In this document: positions 11,297 through 21,811 of the stretch, one piece after another | Position numbering within the stretch: the first letter of the stretch is position 1 | Layout of the letters: every line of letters begins with the position of its first letter | Source: Strobilurus pachycystidiatus | Lineage: Eukaryota; Basidiomycota; Agaricomycetes; Agaricales; Physalacriaceae | Length of the DNA: 64,000 nucleotides | Assembly: GCA_019915135.1 (NCBI GenBank) | Contig: JAHLMK010000025.1 | Location: forward strand, 421,218-485,217 | Direction of reading: 5' to 3' | Notes under the pieces: model-generated | The model's database searches: none | What the model was told of the DNA's origin: nothing | The model's input: only the letters and a program-made list of their open reading frames with translations | Position numbers and translations under genes: made by a program

Positions 11297-12470
11297 GATA
11301 CTAGCCCTTGGAACTGCCATCGATCCTCTCTGCGAGCTTCTTCTCACCAACTTGCTCGAGATGGCCGGGCTCACGAAGACGATCACCGCCGAGGAGTCGC
11401 AAGCAGTGGTTACGTCCATCATTACTCACACGTCTGGAAATCCTCGCGTCTTTTCTCACCTACTGTGGCGGACTATACAGGAGAAGACGGTCCAGGCGCA
11501 AATATATTCTTCTGGGCACGTGAAGCAATACATGAAACTCCATGTACGCGCTCTCCTGCTACAGTCGAGAGCAGTGGTGGCGCGGAAATGTTGGAGAACA
11601 TGTTGAAGAAATATCTGAGCGATGCGCACGCGTCGGTGAAGACGACAGCACGCCAGACATTCTGAGTTTTCCACAATTCATGGCCGGGACGGGGTCTTGT
11701 CGTTATGGAGTCTCTGGATGCAACGGTTCGCAGCCACCTGGAGAAGGCCTGCCCTAATCCTAACGCTGCTGCATTTACCTTACCTTCAATCAATCCGAAA
11801 CCGGTCAAGGAGAGCAGTGCTGCAGCTGCGATCGCGGCTAGCCGTGCGAAGGCTAAAACTATCGCTAATTCGCCCCCATCTCTGCGGCACGAGGCGACGT
11901 CCGCGACTTCCATTCTCCTGCCAAAAGACCCAATTCTCCTCCCTCCAATCCCTCAACAATGCGCTCTTTTCCTCGCCCTTCATCGGATATTCCTACATCC
12001 ACATCCCCGCCTTCTTCGCGATCGAGAACTATGTCCAACACCCTCAGCCGCTCTCAAAGTAGCGGGGCTACACCCTCTCGTTCTTCGGATAACCTTGCGG
12101 CCAATATCCGACCTGACTCGCCTCAAGTTTCGGAGAACTCTACGAGTCGCAGACGGACGTCTTCGTCGCCGTTGGCATCCTTAACGATAGGGCGTCTCTC
12201 GTTGTGAAAGAATCGGCAGCGGCTGCCATCATTGCCGCCCACAGTCGCACTTCGCGACGAAACGCGCCTCAAAGCAGGCAATCGCCGAAGTTGAGGCCAA
12301 GCGTACACGCGAAGAGGAGCGCGTACGCCGGAGAGGAGCAGCGGATGCAGCGCGAGGAGGAGCAGAGGAAGCAGCGCGAGGAAGAGGAACGGAAGGAAAC
12401 CAGGAGGAGATGGAGGAGAGGGGCGTCTACAGTCCTCAACCGAATCGCGCGGTTGGCCATGGCGTGGAGG
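11297..12470 (+). pseudogene. CLASP/Stu1-family gene remnant (frameshifts and a stop)
   Basis: The plus-strand frame from 11297 matches the CLASP N-terminal (TOG) region of fungal Stu1/CLASP proteins, which stabilise spindle microtubules: LGTAIDPLCELLLTNLL, then TAEESQAVV, then a GHVKQYMKLH segment. The frame is lost near 11540 by an apparent 1-nt deletion and resumes with ESSGGAEMLENMLKKYLSD. A TGA at 11663-11665 replaces the Trp expected after ARQTF. Reading resumes with VFHNSWPGRG and SLDATVRSHLEKACP, then AAAIAASRAKAKTIA, followed by another frame change near 11910 into a Ser/Pro-rich linker. Further shifts follow before the Lys/Glu/Arg-rich KQAIAEVEAKRTREEE tail. The part upstream of the CLASP domain is missing. 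At least three lesions make this a pseudogene. Confidence 0.75.
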
Positions 12471-12947
12471 TAGTGCTGAGGTAGTGCTGGCTCTAGGAGA
12501 GAATGATGCGCATGTTTCACACACATCGCCACTGCATCGTGTCGATAGTTAACCAGTGGATTAGCCTCTCGGGCTCTATGCACTTTTCGAGCACGCACCA
12601 AACGTATAACAGCTCGTCTCGAAACTGTTTATGCTCGCCAAAAGCTGCTCTATGTGCTGTAGGAGATTCGGCTCCCGCGAGTGCTACATCGAGATGGCCC
12701 GTATCGCGTTCGTGGGCGAAGACAGTGGGAGATGTATGCTGGTAGAAGCGTTCGGAGGCGGGTGTACTATGAGATCGGTCCGACGCACGAGGGACGACGA
12801 AAGTGGGATGTGTATCGAAGGCGGACGCGAGCTCGTCGTCGCGGATCGCTGCGTCAGCGATGGCAATTGTGTAAGCGATCTAATTCTTGCTTTTTGCTTT
12901 CACTCCTCACCACCAACACCACCTCTGACCAGCCACTCATAAACAAC
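12471..12947. other. no gene seen
   Basis: Open frames here have no start, splice logic or family resemblance. The segment is decayed flank of the CLASP remnant. Confidence 0.4.
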
Positions 12948-13385
12948 ATGTTCATCAGGTAATATACCTCTAACTCATCCTCCATCATGTTTCATTGACA
13001 GTTTGTCAGACTCTTCACCAAACTTGTCAAGGCTCTGTGCATGCCAAGGTGGAAACTTCCATTATCCTGATCCGGATCGCCCTAATTTCGTCGCGCGCGC
13101 GCCCAGAGCCACACGTCGTCAACGCCACGACAACTCCGAGTCCGACGTGGAATTGGACGCCGACTCTGTCGTCCTTGAGGTCCGTCGGTCGTCCATTCCG
13201 TTTTCGCCGTGTTGAGCGCGCGCCCGAACTCCAGGGCATGTTCGACACCAACAGCCAGAGTCAGAACGCCGTAGCTGAGCCCGTCATCGAGCTCGACAGT
13301 GACGATGTCATTTTCCAAGTATGTCATCTCCTTGTCTGTATCTTTGTGGTATTAAGTACCTGTTTTGCAGGGCACGTTCGACTAG
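12948..13385 (+). CDS. small acidic protein with an exon-encoded repeat, 95 aa
   Basis: Spliced model: exons 12948-12958, 13002-13179, 13235-13318 and 13371-13385, joined by introns of 43, 55 and 52 nt with good borders (GTAATA...GACAG, GTCCGT...CCAG, GTATGT...TGCAG). The product is a basic/Ser-rich N-terminal half followed by an internal repeat: ELDADSVVLEGMFD and ELDSDDVIFQGTFD. Each repeat is interrupted by an intron at the same place (after the residue before GMFD/GTFD), so the repeat arose by duplication of an exon-intron unit. The second copy ends in a stop directly after the Asp. The splicing that recreates the repeat is strong internal evidence that the gene is real. Function unknown. 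The acidic S-D-x-D style resembles the N-terminal exons of the telomere-linked gene at 57 kb. Confidence 0.6.
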
Positions 13386-13714
13386 CAGTCAACTCATTGA
13401 CTACACATATCTAACACCACCAACTGTACTCTACGCTATCTTGCTAACAAGTTGCGCTTATATATCTTCTTCGGACTCAACATATGTACTTGATCATATC
13501 GAATCATACGAAGGGCGGCGGAGGCGCGCCGACGGAGCTTTACTCGGTACTTGCAGGCGCAAAAGGGCATCGAATTACACTTATGTATTAAGTTACTTAT
13601 CCTGGTGGCTGGCCGCGGTGTCAATACATATGTCATTCAATTCGAACCAGTTCGCCGTCGAATCCGCCCCATGCCCCCGGCCCGCGATCCCGCGAAAGGA
13701 CCGTCGATGAAAGT

Positions 13715-13763
13715 CTGGTGCGTTTAACGCACCAGAAACGTGGTGCGGGGGTGTTTGCCCCCG
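13715..13763. repeat. twin hairpins at the edge of a duplicated segment
   Basis: Two adjacent inverted repeats: 13715-13735 has 10-bp arms (CTGGTGCGTT) around one central T, and 13746-13763 has 6-bp arms (CGGGGG) with a 6-nt loop. They lie exactly where homology with the 17.4-18.4 kb copy begins, so they mark or caused the breakpoint. They resemble the hairpins packed between 53.1 and 55.7 kb. Confidence 0.8.
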
Positions 13764-14514
13764 GTGTGATCAGAACGGTTGGTTGTACGTCTTTACCTCT
13801 ATGTGACAGTTCATTGGGCAGCTTACCACGGTCGACCGACAGTAATGGGTACACATGCCCGTCCTGCTCCGAAAGAGCGCTGTCCCATGGCCAGTTGCCG
13901 GGACTCAAGAAGCACATCAAAAGGGGGGAATGTGTACGCAAGGACGATGCCCCTTGGCTGCCACATAGACATCCCGCTGCTCACCAGCACCAGCACCAGC
14001 CAGTGGATAACTCAGCCCTGTAACCGTACACCCGTCGTCTGGCCCAGCGACATATGCACCACAGCCAAACGGAAACGGGCCATTGGTCCCACAGAGTCGT
14101 CCAAAGCCTGAGTGGTACAGGATGTACCCGCTGCAGACGACAAGACCAGCGGGAACCGTGACATCTCCCGGTGTTGCTCCTCAGCATCATCGTGCCCCCG
14201 CAACGCCACAGGGTAATCCGGCGTGGCCTGATGACTACCACTGGGCGGGCCAGCCTCGACAGACCGATCTATATCCTCCAATGTCGGCGCCGGGCCCATC
14301 TCGTGGCGGGGAACCCCAACCACTGCCAGGGCTGCCTCCGCGGTACGTACTACCTAGGGAGGAGGACCCAGCCTTCGTTCCACCCGAAGGGCTCCGTCCT
14401 GGAACGGTGCGTCAAGGGGTGCCTGCGCTGTACGTACCGGAAATGGAGGAAAAACCGTACGTTCCGCCTGAAGGACTTCGTCCTAGGAAGTCGTCACGTA
14501 AGGGCACAAAATGA
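13764..14514 (+). pseudogene. broken copy of the zinc-finger-like gene at 17400-18191
   Basis: Strong nucleotide and protein similarity to the intact gene at 17400: a GCTSLPLC segment, YTCPSCSERALSH, LKKHIKRGEC, then the long Pro-rich part with EDPAFVPPEGLRPG and a final KPYVPPEGLRPRKSSRK. Relative to the intact copy there is no ATG-bearing N-terminus (replaced by the twin hairpins at 13715-13763), and a net 5-nt insertion at ~14020-14024 creates a TAA right after DNSAL and shifts the frame. Downstream of the lesion the original frame is open to 14514. Homology continues ~200 bp into the 3' flank, so the DNA segment, not an mRNA, was duplicated. Confidence 0.8.
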
Positions 14515-17351
14515 GCGCTGCGCCGATACGTGTAATTGTAATTGACTGTATGTATGTTGATTGATATTGGACTTGATGTATTCTATCCCAAATGCCGTCG
14601 CAGGTGTGATTGACAAGACTAGCACGGGTGCTGAGCGGGATCGCTGCTGGAGGGGAATGTGCACCCGGCGGGAGTTGGTACGTAATCGAGATCTTTGGCT
14701 GTAGAATTGAGGATGTAAGTGATTGACAATTTTGTCTGAATGTCACGCTGTTAAGTCGTTAGTTCACTTCCGTATGTTAGACAGAACATTGCTTCTGCGT
14801 CGATTCCAAGGCGGATGTCAAAAAAGCGTCGATTTCATTGATGCTTCCTTGTCCCATAGAGCTAACAGGATGTGCAACGTACCATGACATCTTGAAGATA
14901 TCACAAAAAAGAGACAAGTCATGCATGTGCAGAAGGCAAGCGCGCACTGGTAGAGTGTGCGTGCGAAGAATGATGTCAATCGTCGATGATGCCTCTACGC
15001 CATATGCCGACGTCATGCGCGTTGAACGATATGTCTTCGTCTGGACCCGTCCGAGTCCGCCAATGTGGGGGTTCTGCGCTTCCCTTTCGCAATTTGTTAG
15101 TGAAAGATCGATGTTGTAACACAGACGTCTTTCGCGTAGAGGGACGGACCTAGTAACTCATCGAGGACGCTTCCGTTTCTGGGTCGTGTCAGTGTGTCAC
15201 AAAGGCAGCACAAAGATCGTTCTCATGCTTATCCCCACCACTCCGCATCAAAACTTTGTCTGCACACTGGGAGACTGACAGCGAGGAGCTCCAGGAGACG
15301 CCCAAACGTTGACCACGATCACCCAGTCAAAGTTCATCATGATTGGTGTGTAATCAAATCGCATCGTCAAGGATAGGAAGTTTACAAGATGTTGAATAAG
15401 GCGAAGGAAGGCTAAGGCAAAATAGAGCCGACGAACACAGACTTGAATGACACGTCTCCGTGTTTGCTACGTGCGCCGTGTAACGTGCGCGTACCACCCA
15501 TGACCGGCACCTCGTGCTTCAGCAGTGACGCGACCACAGTCCGCGATACTTTCCACCGTCACCGTCCCTTCGCCCACCTGATTGTGCGCACCCCGGCATA
15601 CTCCCCCTCCAACCCCCTCCCCCTCTGATTCATGCTCCTCCATAGGAAGGGGGGAAAGAGAGTCATACAACGCTTCACCAAGGAAGGAAGTTGCGACGGT
15701 GTGCAGGGGTGGCGTGTGAGTGGGACGACGGAGGGAGGTGAAGAAAGGGAATTCAGGGCGGGGTGAGGGGGGGGGATCCGAGGACACGTTCACCACCGGG
15801 GGACGGAAGAATTGGTGTGAGGATGATTACAGGTGGACCAGGCGCGCGGGCGAGGGGTATGAAGGAGACTGAAAACGGGGGGCATCGGTTTGTATGAACA
15901 CAGAGGCGGACGAGGAGCCGAGACGTGGCCGTTACCCGTGGGAGATAGCGTTGACAGAGACGCCTGCGCGTCATTCTTCGTCCGTCAGAGCGCGTCGCGG
16001 AAAGCCCCGCCCGCGATCGAAAGGAGAGAGCCGTTGCATTTGGCAAAGAAAATCAATCAGACGCCAGAAAGGAGGAAAAGATGAGCAAGGCAATCGAGAG
16101 CCCCGGATTGAAACAGAGAGCAGCTCAAACACGCACCTCTCAATCGTATCCCTCATGCCCGCCCGACGCGTTCAAAAGTCCCTCCCGCTACACGCCGACT
16201 ATCGTGGACTGCCTGTCCGCAGTGCGTAAAAAATCATCGGTATGGCCGGCTGAGAATCATCGTGCGCGCGTGCCGGCGGTCGTGAGCGAAAGGAAAGAAG
16301 ATGAGCGTGGCTGTGTACTTGTTTGGCATCGGAAGCGCGCCGATGCACGGCTTGGTCTGCTCTCTCCCGGCTCATTCGATCAGCAAAGACCTCCACTTTA
16401 CGCTCCTGGAGAGAATAAAGCTCCTCGCTTGTTCCCTGGAAGTGCTTGCGTGGCTGTGCCGCTGCTTCCCTCTTCCGTGCAGTCCGGTCTCTTGTCCCGC
16501 TCACCATGTATTTCTGTCGTCTCAACTCTCTGTGCACGGCTAGTTCCCTGTGCTATGTGGAAGCTCCTCCATGTGTACGTATACCCTCCGTGGCGTTCTC
16601 ATTCTTCCTCGGGGCACGACGGAATTGTACCAACCTCAAACCGGGATCGGCAACTTCCGCTCCCCTCTCCCGGTTTCATGACGCCTCCCGATTTGAGAGC
16701 TCCGCTCTCGTAACTCCAATCTTTCCACAGCACTGTCAAGGAACACATGTCTCTCATTCAACAGCATCCACACGCAGCGTTCCTTTTTGTCGCTCCCACA
16801 ATGACCGAAATCTGTCTCTACAGCAAACCGCCTTGGCTATATGGAATTATTTTTTCGGGAAGTTGAGTGGACTAATCAAACGCCGTGCACTATATCTGCA
16901 CTTCACGGTGTGGGTGCATGGCTTTTTGGACGAAGGACCTATTGCTAACATGGATTCCAATCGTCTCTATGTCGTGCGGTGACTCCGACTCGTACCCGTG
17001 TTCAGATTGGCCCGGGAGCCTTGTGACAGCCTCAAGGGCCGTCTCGAAGATCGTCCCTGTCATCCGGTGCTCTGTCTGCTCAACGCGGAAACTTGAAGGA
17101 CGTAGCAATTCATAGTTTTACCTTCGCCGCCCTTTCTGCGAAGGATCCTTCCCCTCTCTGACAGATTGCTCTGTCGTTTTCAATAGCAACGTTACTCGTT
17201 GAGACACGCAGGGTGTCCCGTCGTCCTTACAGCAGCTGTTGGATGCTGAATGATTCGGATCTCTCAGCGCTGATCAGCCTCCAACAGGATTGGGATGACT
17301 GACCCCGCCGGGACCGGGTCTCCATGCCAGTGGTGCTGTGTTCTCTAGTAG
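14515..17351. other. gene-poor duplicated DNA
   Basis: No supported gene. It holds the 3' flank of the zinc-finger pseudogene (to about 14745, repeated at 18200-18420) and a ~1.5-kb block at 14990-16560 that recurs at 23335-24500. Open frames in 16081-16713 and 16446-16982 have no splice logic or family match. Confidence 0.55.
14990..16560. repeat. segmental duplication, copy A (partner 23335-24500)
   Basis: Collinear matches with the partner include TCATGCGCGTTGA, a block around CCGTTTCTGGGTCGTGT, GACGAGGAGCCG followed by ACGTGGCCGTTACC, and AGAATAAAGCTCCTCG with CTTCCCTCTTCCGTGCAG. The copies are diverged by many substitutions and indels, so the duplication is not recent. No intact gene is carried. 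Confidence 0.75.
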
Positions 17352-17359
17352 TATAAAAG
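17352..17359 (+). promoter_or_regulatory. TATA box
   Basis: TATAAAAG lies 41 bp upstream of the ATG at 17400, a usual spacing for a short-leader fungal promoter. The broken copy at 13.7 kb has lost this region. Confidence 0.5.
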
Positions 17360-17399
17360 TCAGGATGCGGATACAAGTCGCTTTCATATCTCCCTCAAC

Positions 17400-18191
17400 A
17401 TGTCCAACAGCCGCAGTGTGAGTGTGAGCTCCGCCACTACCTTGATTCATCGCAGTACTCACTACCCTTCCAGCGAGAGCCAGAACCGACCTATGACCGC
17501 ACTGGCTGGTTGTACGTCTTTCCTTCTATGTGACAATCATATTGTGCAGCTGAGCACACGTCACCCCGATAGAAATGGGTACAAATGCCCGTCCTGCTCC
17601 CTCAGAGGGCTGTCTCACGACTATCTGGCGCTCAAGAAACACCTCGACAGAGGGGAATGCGATACCCCTTATCTGCCACATAGGCATGCTGCTGCCCAAC
17701 GGCACCAGCACCAGCCAATGGATAACTCAGCCCCCGTAGCGCCATCGACACATGCACCACAGCCATATCCCCCAGACGGAAACGGGCCGTTGGTCCGTCC
17801 AAAGCCGTACAGGATGTACCCGCAGCAGCAGACGACAACGCCAGCAGGAGCCGTGACATCTCCCGGCGTTGTCGCTCCTCAGCACCATCGTGGCCCCGCG
17901 ACGCCACAGGGTAATGTGTGGCCTGATGACTACCACCAGCCTCGACAGACCGATCTATATCCTCCAATGTCGGCGCCGGGCCCATCTCGTAGCGGTGGAC
18001 CAATTCCGGGGTTGCCTCCGCGGTACGTACTACCTAGGGAGGAGGACCCAGCCTTCGTTCCACCCGAAGGGCTCCGTCCTGGAACGGTGCGTCAAGGGGT
18101 GCCTGCACTGTACGTACCGGGAATGGAGGAAAAACCATACGTTCCGCCTGAAGGACTTCGTCCGAAGTCGTCGCGTAAGAGCACAAAGTGA
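17400..18191 (+). CDS. zinc-finger-like, Pro-rich protein, single exon, 263 aa
   Basis: Begins at the first ATG downstream of a TATA box. Residues 1-35 are Ser/Thr-rich. Residues ~39-85 carry CTSFLLC, then YKCPSCSLRGLSHD and LKKHLDRGEC; the Cys/His set CxxC...H...H/C could bind zinc, as in a degenerate C2H2 finger. The rest is Pro/Gln/His-rich and probably disordered, with the phrase VPPEGLRP twice. A GTACGT...GTGCAG stretch inside the finger could be read as a 38-nt intron, but splicing it would bring in a stop, so I keep one exon. A broken copy at 13764-14514 shows the segment was duplicated. The function is unknown; a DNA- or RNA-binding role is only a guess from the finger. Confidence 0.7.
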   Translation: MSNSRSVSVSSATTLIHRSTHYPSSESQNRPMTALAGCTSFLLCDNHIVQLSTRHPDRNGYKCPSCSLRGLSHDYLALKKHLDRGECDTPYLPHRHAAAQRHQHQPMDNSAPVAPSTHAPQPYPPDGNGPLVRPKPYRMYPQQQTTTPAGAVTSPGVVAPQHHRGPATPQGNVWPDDYHQPRQTDLYPPMSAPGPSRSGGPIPGLPPRYVLPREEDPAFVPPEGLRPGTVRQGVPALYVPGMEEKPYVPPEGLRPKSSRKSTK

Positions 18192-20481
18192 GCGCTGCAC
18201 TGATAGACACGGCTATGTGTAATTGTAGTTGATTGTACATGTATGATTGTCAATGAACATTGGACCTGATGAATCTTATCACAAATGCCGTCCAAGGTGT
18301 GATTGACAAGACTAAGAGCTGTCGCGGGACCGCAGCTGGAGGGGAATGTGCGCCCGGCGGGACTTGGTACGTATGACATCTTCCTTGTACAGCTCGTGGT
18401 GGAAAAATCCAGGATGTAAGACGATGCCGGACTAAGCCGTGCCTCGGCGGAACGTAACATGCACCAAGCAAGTGCACTGCCACACATCATCTTACTCTCG
18501 CCTTCGACGACTGCATAGACCGGACGCGAAACATACCATGTCGCGTGCATGACGGATGCTGGAACATGGTCCGAGCTGCCACGTGTTGCACCATTCACGA
18601 GGATTATGTCTAGAGGAATGGTCGTGGTGCGTCTTCCATATCATACTTCCCGAAATGTGCTATCGTTCTGCTGCGCGCGTGTGTCAAATCCGTCTCATTG
18701 GCTCCATGTTTCAATCATATTCCGCCCACCGTCTTCCTTGTGCTGAAGTCTGGATATACAGGTCCTGGATGCGACGAAACGCAACCGTCCGCACCTGTGT
18801 GCGTTCCGTTGACCGCGGACTGTTCCTCCACTTCAACTGCAGTCTCTGCCCGCACAGTGCCATCCAATCGTCGACACCTCTCCGCCTCCGCGTCGTCCAT
18901 ATCTATGCGGGTCGACGTCATGCTTCCCATAATATCGTTGTCATCATATACCCCCGCCGTCCTCCCCTCTGTCGCCTAGTTCCCCTTCCCACCCCCTCTG
19001 CCCCCCTGGGCCCCCCCCCCCCCCCCCCCCTGGAATAGCTACCCCCGGAGTGAGGCCCGTGTTCGTGGGTTGGTGCGGAGAAGCGGCGGGAGAGCGGGCG
19101 GGGGCGGAGGCGGTCGCTCGTTTTGCACTGGGGGAAGAAGAAATGACTCTCTGGTCCACCGAGGGAGTAATGTTCACGCAGGGGGGATGGATCGAGGGGC
19201 TACGACATGCTCGTTCCCCTCCCCATTCCGGATCCCCGCGGGGGGACGATCTTCACCTCCCGCGATCCCTTCGGGCGCCACCTCCTCCCATCGGTCGAAT
19301 CTCTCTCCGACGTCGTAACCGCAGGTGCGGCTGGATGGCGTGTTCTCCTCCCCGTGCACGAATGCGGTGAGATCCGGAATTCTGCGGCTGAGTTCGGAGC
19401 GTGCAGAGTCATAGAGCAGCATGGCGACGTGGTGCCGGTACAAGGCGATGGCGCGACTGGTTGGACGGAGTCGATATAGGATGGGACATTTACAGCATCG
19501 ATCACCGTCGCTCGTCAACCCGAGCCCCCCGGCAACTGGTCGATGTGTCGCGTTCGTCCCTCGACCACACATGTTCGCTTCCTCTCAGTATTACTCCCTT
19601 CTCTCGATCGAGAATTACATCCCTCCAATAACTGACTTCGATTGTCTAGAGCGCAGCATCCAGCAAAACATAACGCTTCTCGTCTCCTCCGTCGTATTAG
19701 ATGAAGCCGCGGCCGTGTCGATTCCGCGCAGAACACCAGTGTTAATTGCATCTGCGTTTATGTCCCTATTCCACGACTCTATCCCTGCTTCTTTCCACCT
19801 GCTCTCAGTGGAAGAGCAGTTCAGATCAACGCTAAACAGCTTGGTTATGGCCTACCCCGGACACCAAGATATTGCGCGCGTTCCAATGGGACTCGCGTCA
19901 CCACTGATATGGAGCCTGACATTTCATCCCACTCGGAGGCTGGCATTTAGTTGCGCGCGCTTCATGATACCGGCCACTGGACACGGCGAGAGGTGCACCT
20001 CCCGGCGATAACGAGGGGATCATGCCCCTTTACCTGCGGTGGAGTCGAAGAAGGCGCGAACGAGAAGAATGCATGGGGTGGTGGAGAAATGGATGTGGAT
20101 GTGGACATGGACTCGGATGCCAGTGCGGATGAGAAGACGCACCTCCCCTCTGCTCCCGATCATACCAATCGAGGACACGACAGCTCACTCTCTCCACCAC
20201 ACGGCCTTATCGCGTCGTTTTGCGTCGAGTTGCGTGGTGCGAGGAGCATGGGGGGATTGGGCGAGCGCGGTGAGAGCGATGTAGGAGCCGGATAGATGCT
20301 GGGGCCGGAGATCATGTCTTCGTGAAGCTTACCTCTGTCGTCGTCGGCTGTTTCGCCCGAGAATCACTGTACCCACAATCACTACCGCCTCTCCGTCGCT
20401 GACTCGCGCACTGATTGCATATGAGGAAGATTCGGTTTGGCTGTTATTACCTGATACACGATACACGCTACAGATTCGACA
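18192..20481. other. no supported gene; homopolymer and diverged fragments
   Basis: 18200-18420 repeats the flank of the broken zinc-finger copy. The minus strand near 18420-18500 holds one of five copies of a dispersed ~70-bp motif (see findings). Around 19375-19500 the minus strand has a natural-looking stretch (YRLRPTSRAIALYRHHVAML), but I find no start, introns or neighbours for it. The remaining frames to 20.3 kb are unsupported. Confidence 0.45.
19011..19030. repeat. 20-nt poly-C run
   Basis: Twenty consecutive C on the plus strand, inside a C-rich stretch. The minus strand is poly-G and could form a quadruplex. It is also a likely sequencing or assembly length error. Confidence 0.85.
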
Positions 20482-21602
20482 CTATGGACCACCGCTGTCT
20501 CGGTAATCGTCGTACTCGTTTGTGGCATTTGGCGAGTCCAGCCTTGAATAATTATAGGTCCATGAGTCCACTGGATGCTGGTTGGGTGGGACATATGGGC
20601 TTGAGTAATCAAGATGAGAACTATCCGGCGGAGCAGCTTGTATTCCCGAGCCTCCCGGACTGACCCACGAGTACCAGCCTACGCTCGAGGATGCGAATCC
20701 GTGTCGATCAGGGGAATTTGCACTTGATTCCAGTTCGGGTTCGTTCAGCGCCCCTCCTGCAGTATTTGGATACCGCCAGTCGTTGACCGACTCGTCAAGT
20801 GTCACATCCTTCGGGCAGAAAGTTCCAACCGGATATGCCTGGGAAATATTGTGGCGGGACGGGATAGTGCTCGTGGTCTGGTTATGGGAATATCGGCCAT
20901 GTTTGACTGTTGGCGCCACGGATGTATAAAGGATATGCGTGGTGGATGCAGACGAACCATCACTTAGGGCTTGCGAGTTCCAGGCTGGATCAATCAGTGG
21001 GAAAGTCGCGGACTCGGATGTGCCATGTGGCGCCCCGACTGTGTGGCCCTCATGTTTCTGGCCTCTTTGTGGCGCACGAGTAATCCTGACTCGGGATCCT
21101 TTATCATTTTGTGCTCTGGTATTCTTTAGATGGTGAAAAAGAAGTACGACCGGCGCCCCTGCAATGGCGGTGTTGCAGCCCGTTGACTCGTACGGCTCGG
21201 CTTCCACGTCTTGACGGGGATTCAAGACGTTTGTGTTCCATCGATGTTGCCGTCTGGCTCGCCCCGTATCCACGTCGAGATATCGGCTGAAAACGCTTGT
21301 CAGTACAAACATTGAAGACGGCGGCGTGAGGGCTCGGGATACATGCATTCGAATGTTCAGATGGACTGCCTCGGCATGGTCAACCATCCGATTCAAAGGA
21401 CCGGTCAGATCGCACAGCGCCCTTCTTCCCCGACGGTTCCCGCCCTGGTATGGACAGCGGAACACTTTTTCTCTGAAGTGAGATGAGCACGGACGAACGG
21501 GTGTGAAATGATTGCATTTGCGCACCCTTTATCGTTTATCGTCTGCCTGTATATTTCTCTAGCGAGCATGTCGGGAGGAGCGACCCAGTTGTGAGATGAC
21601 AT
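20482..21602 (-). CDS. zinc-finger-like protein, paralogue 1 of a tandem pair
   Basis: Exon 1 is 21602-21526 and exon 2 is 21472-20482, split by a 53-nt intron (GTGCGC...CTTCAG). The spliced N-terminus reads MSSHNWVAPPDM... then DKGEKVFRCPYQGG. A finger-like set follows: CPYQ...C...H...H ending in LNIRMH. Downstream is a long Ser/Thr/Pro/Tyr-rich tail with RWNTNVL, GAPVVLL and several Tyr-Ser repeats, probably disordered. A second intron of the paralogue maps just after NIRMH; here the same stretch has donor- and acceptor-like sequences (GTATCC...TTTTCAG) but removing it would break the frame, and the unspliced frame is open. Its neighbour at 21812-23047 is a tandem duplicate on the same strand. 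Function unknown. Confidence 0.7.
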
Positions 21603-21811
21603 GGTGGATGGGGACAATTGTTGATAATGGTTGAAAGTAAGCAGTTTGTCCTTATATGGTTGCGGGTGGCGCCAACCAGCCGGTTGGAAACCTGATCCGC
21701 AACAAATGTAGTGCATCTATCAGAGGATGTCCCTGCTGGCATTGTATGTACATCATCCAGAAGATCTACCAGGTCAATTGCTCTAAATACAAATGCTAAT
21801 GATTGGACTCG

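Noticed and set aside
12123..12601. Leu-rich minus-strand membrane-like protein
   Set aside because: It is the antisense of the Glu/Arg-rich CLASP tail, which automatically reads as Leu/Ser-rich.
17514..17551. 38-nt intron inside the zinc-finger-like gene
   Set aside because: Splicing leads to a stop within ten codons; the length also differs by one from the copy at 13.8 kb while both unspliced frames stay open.
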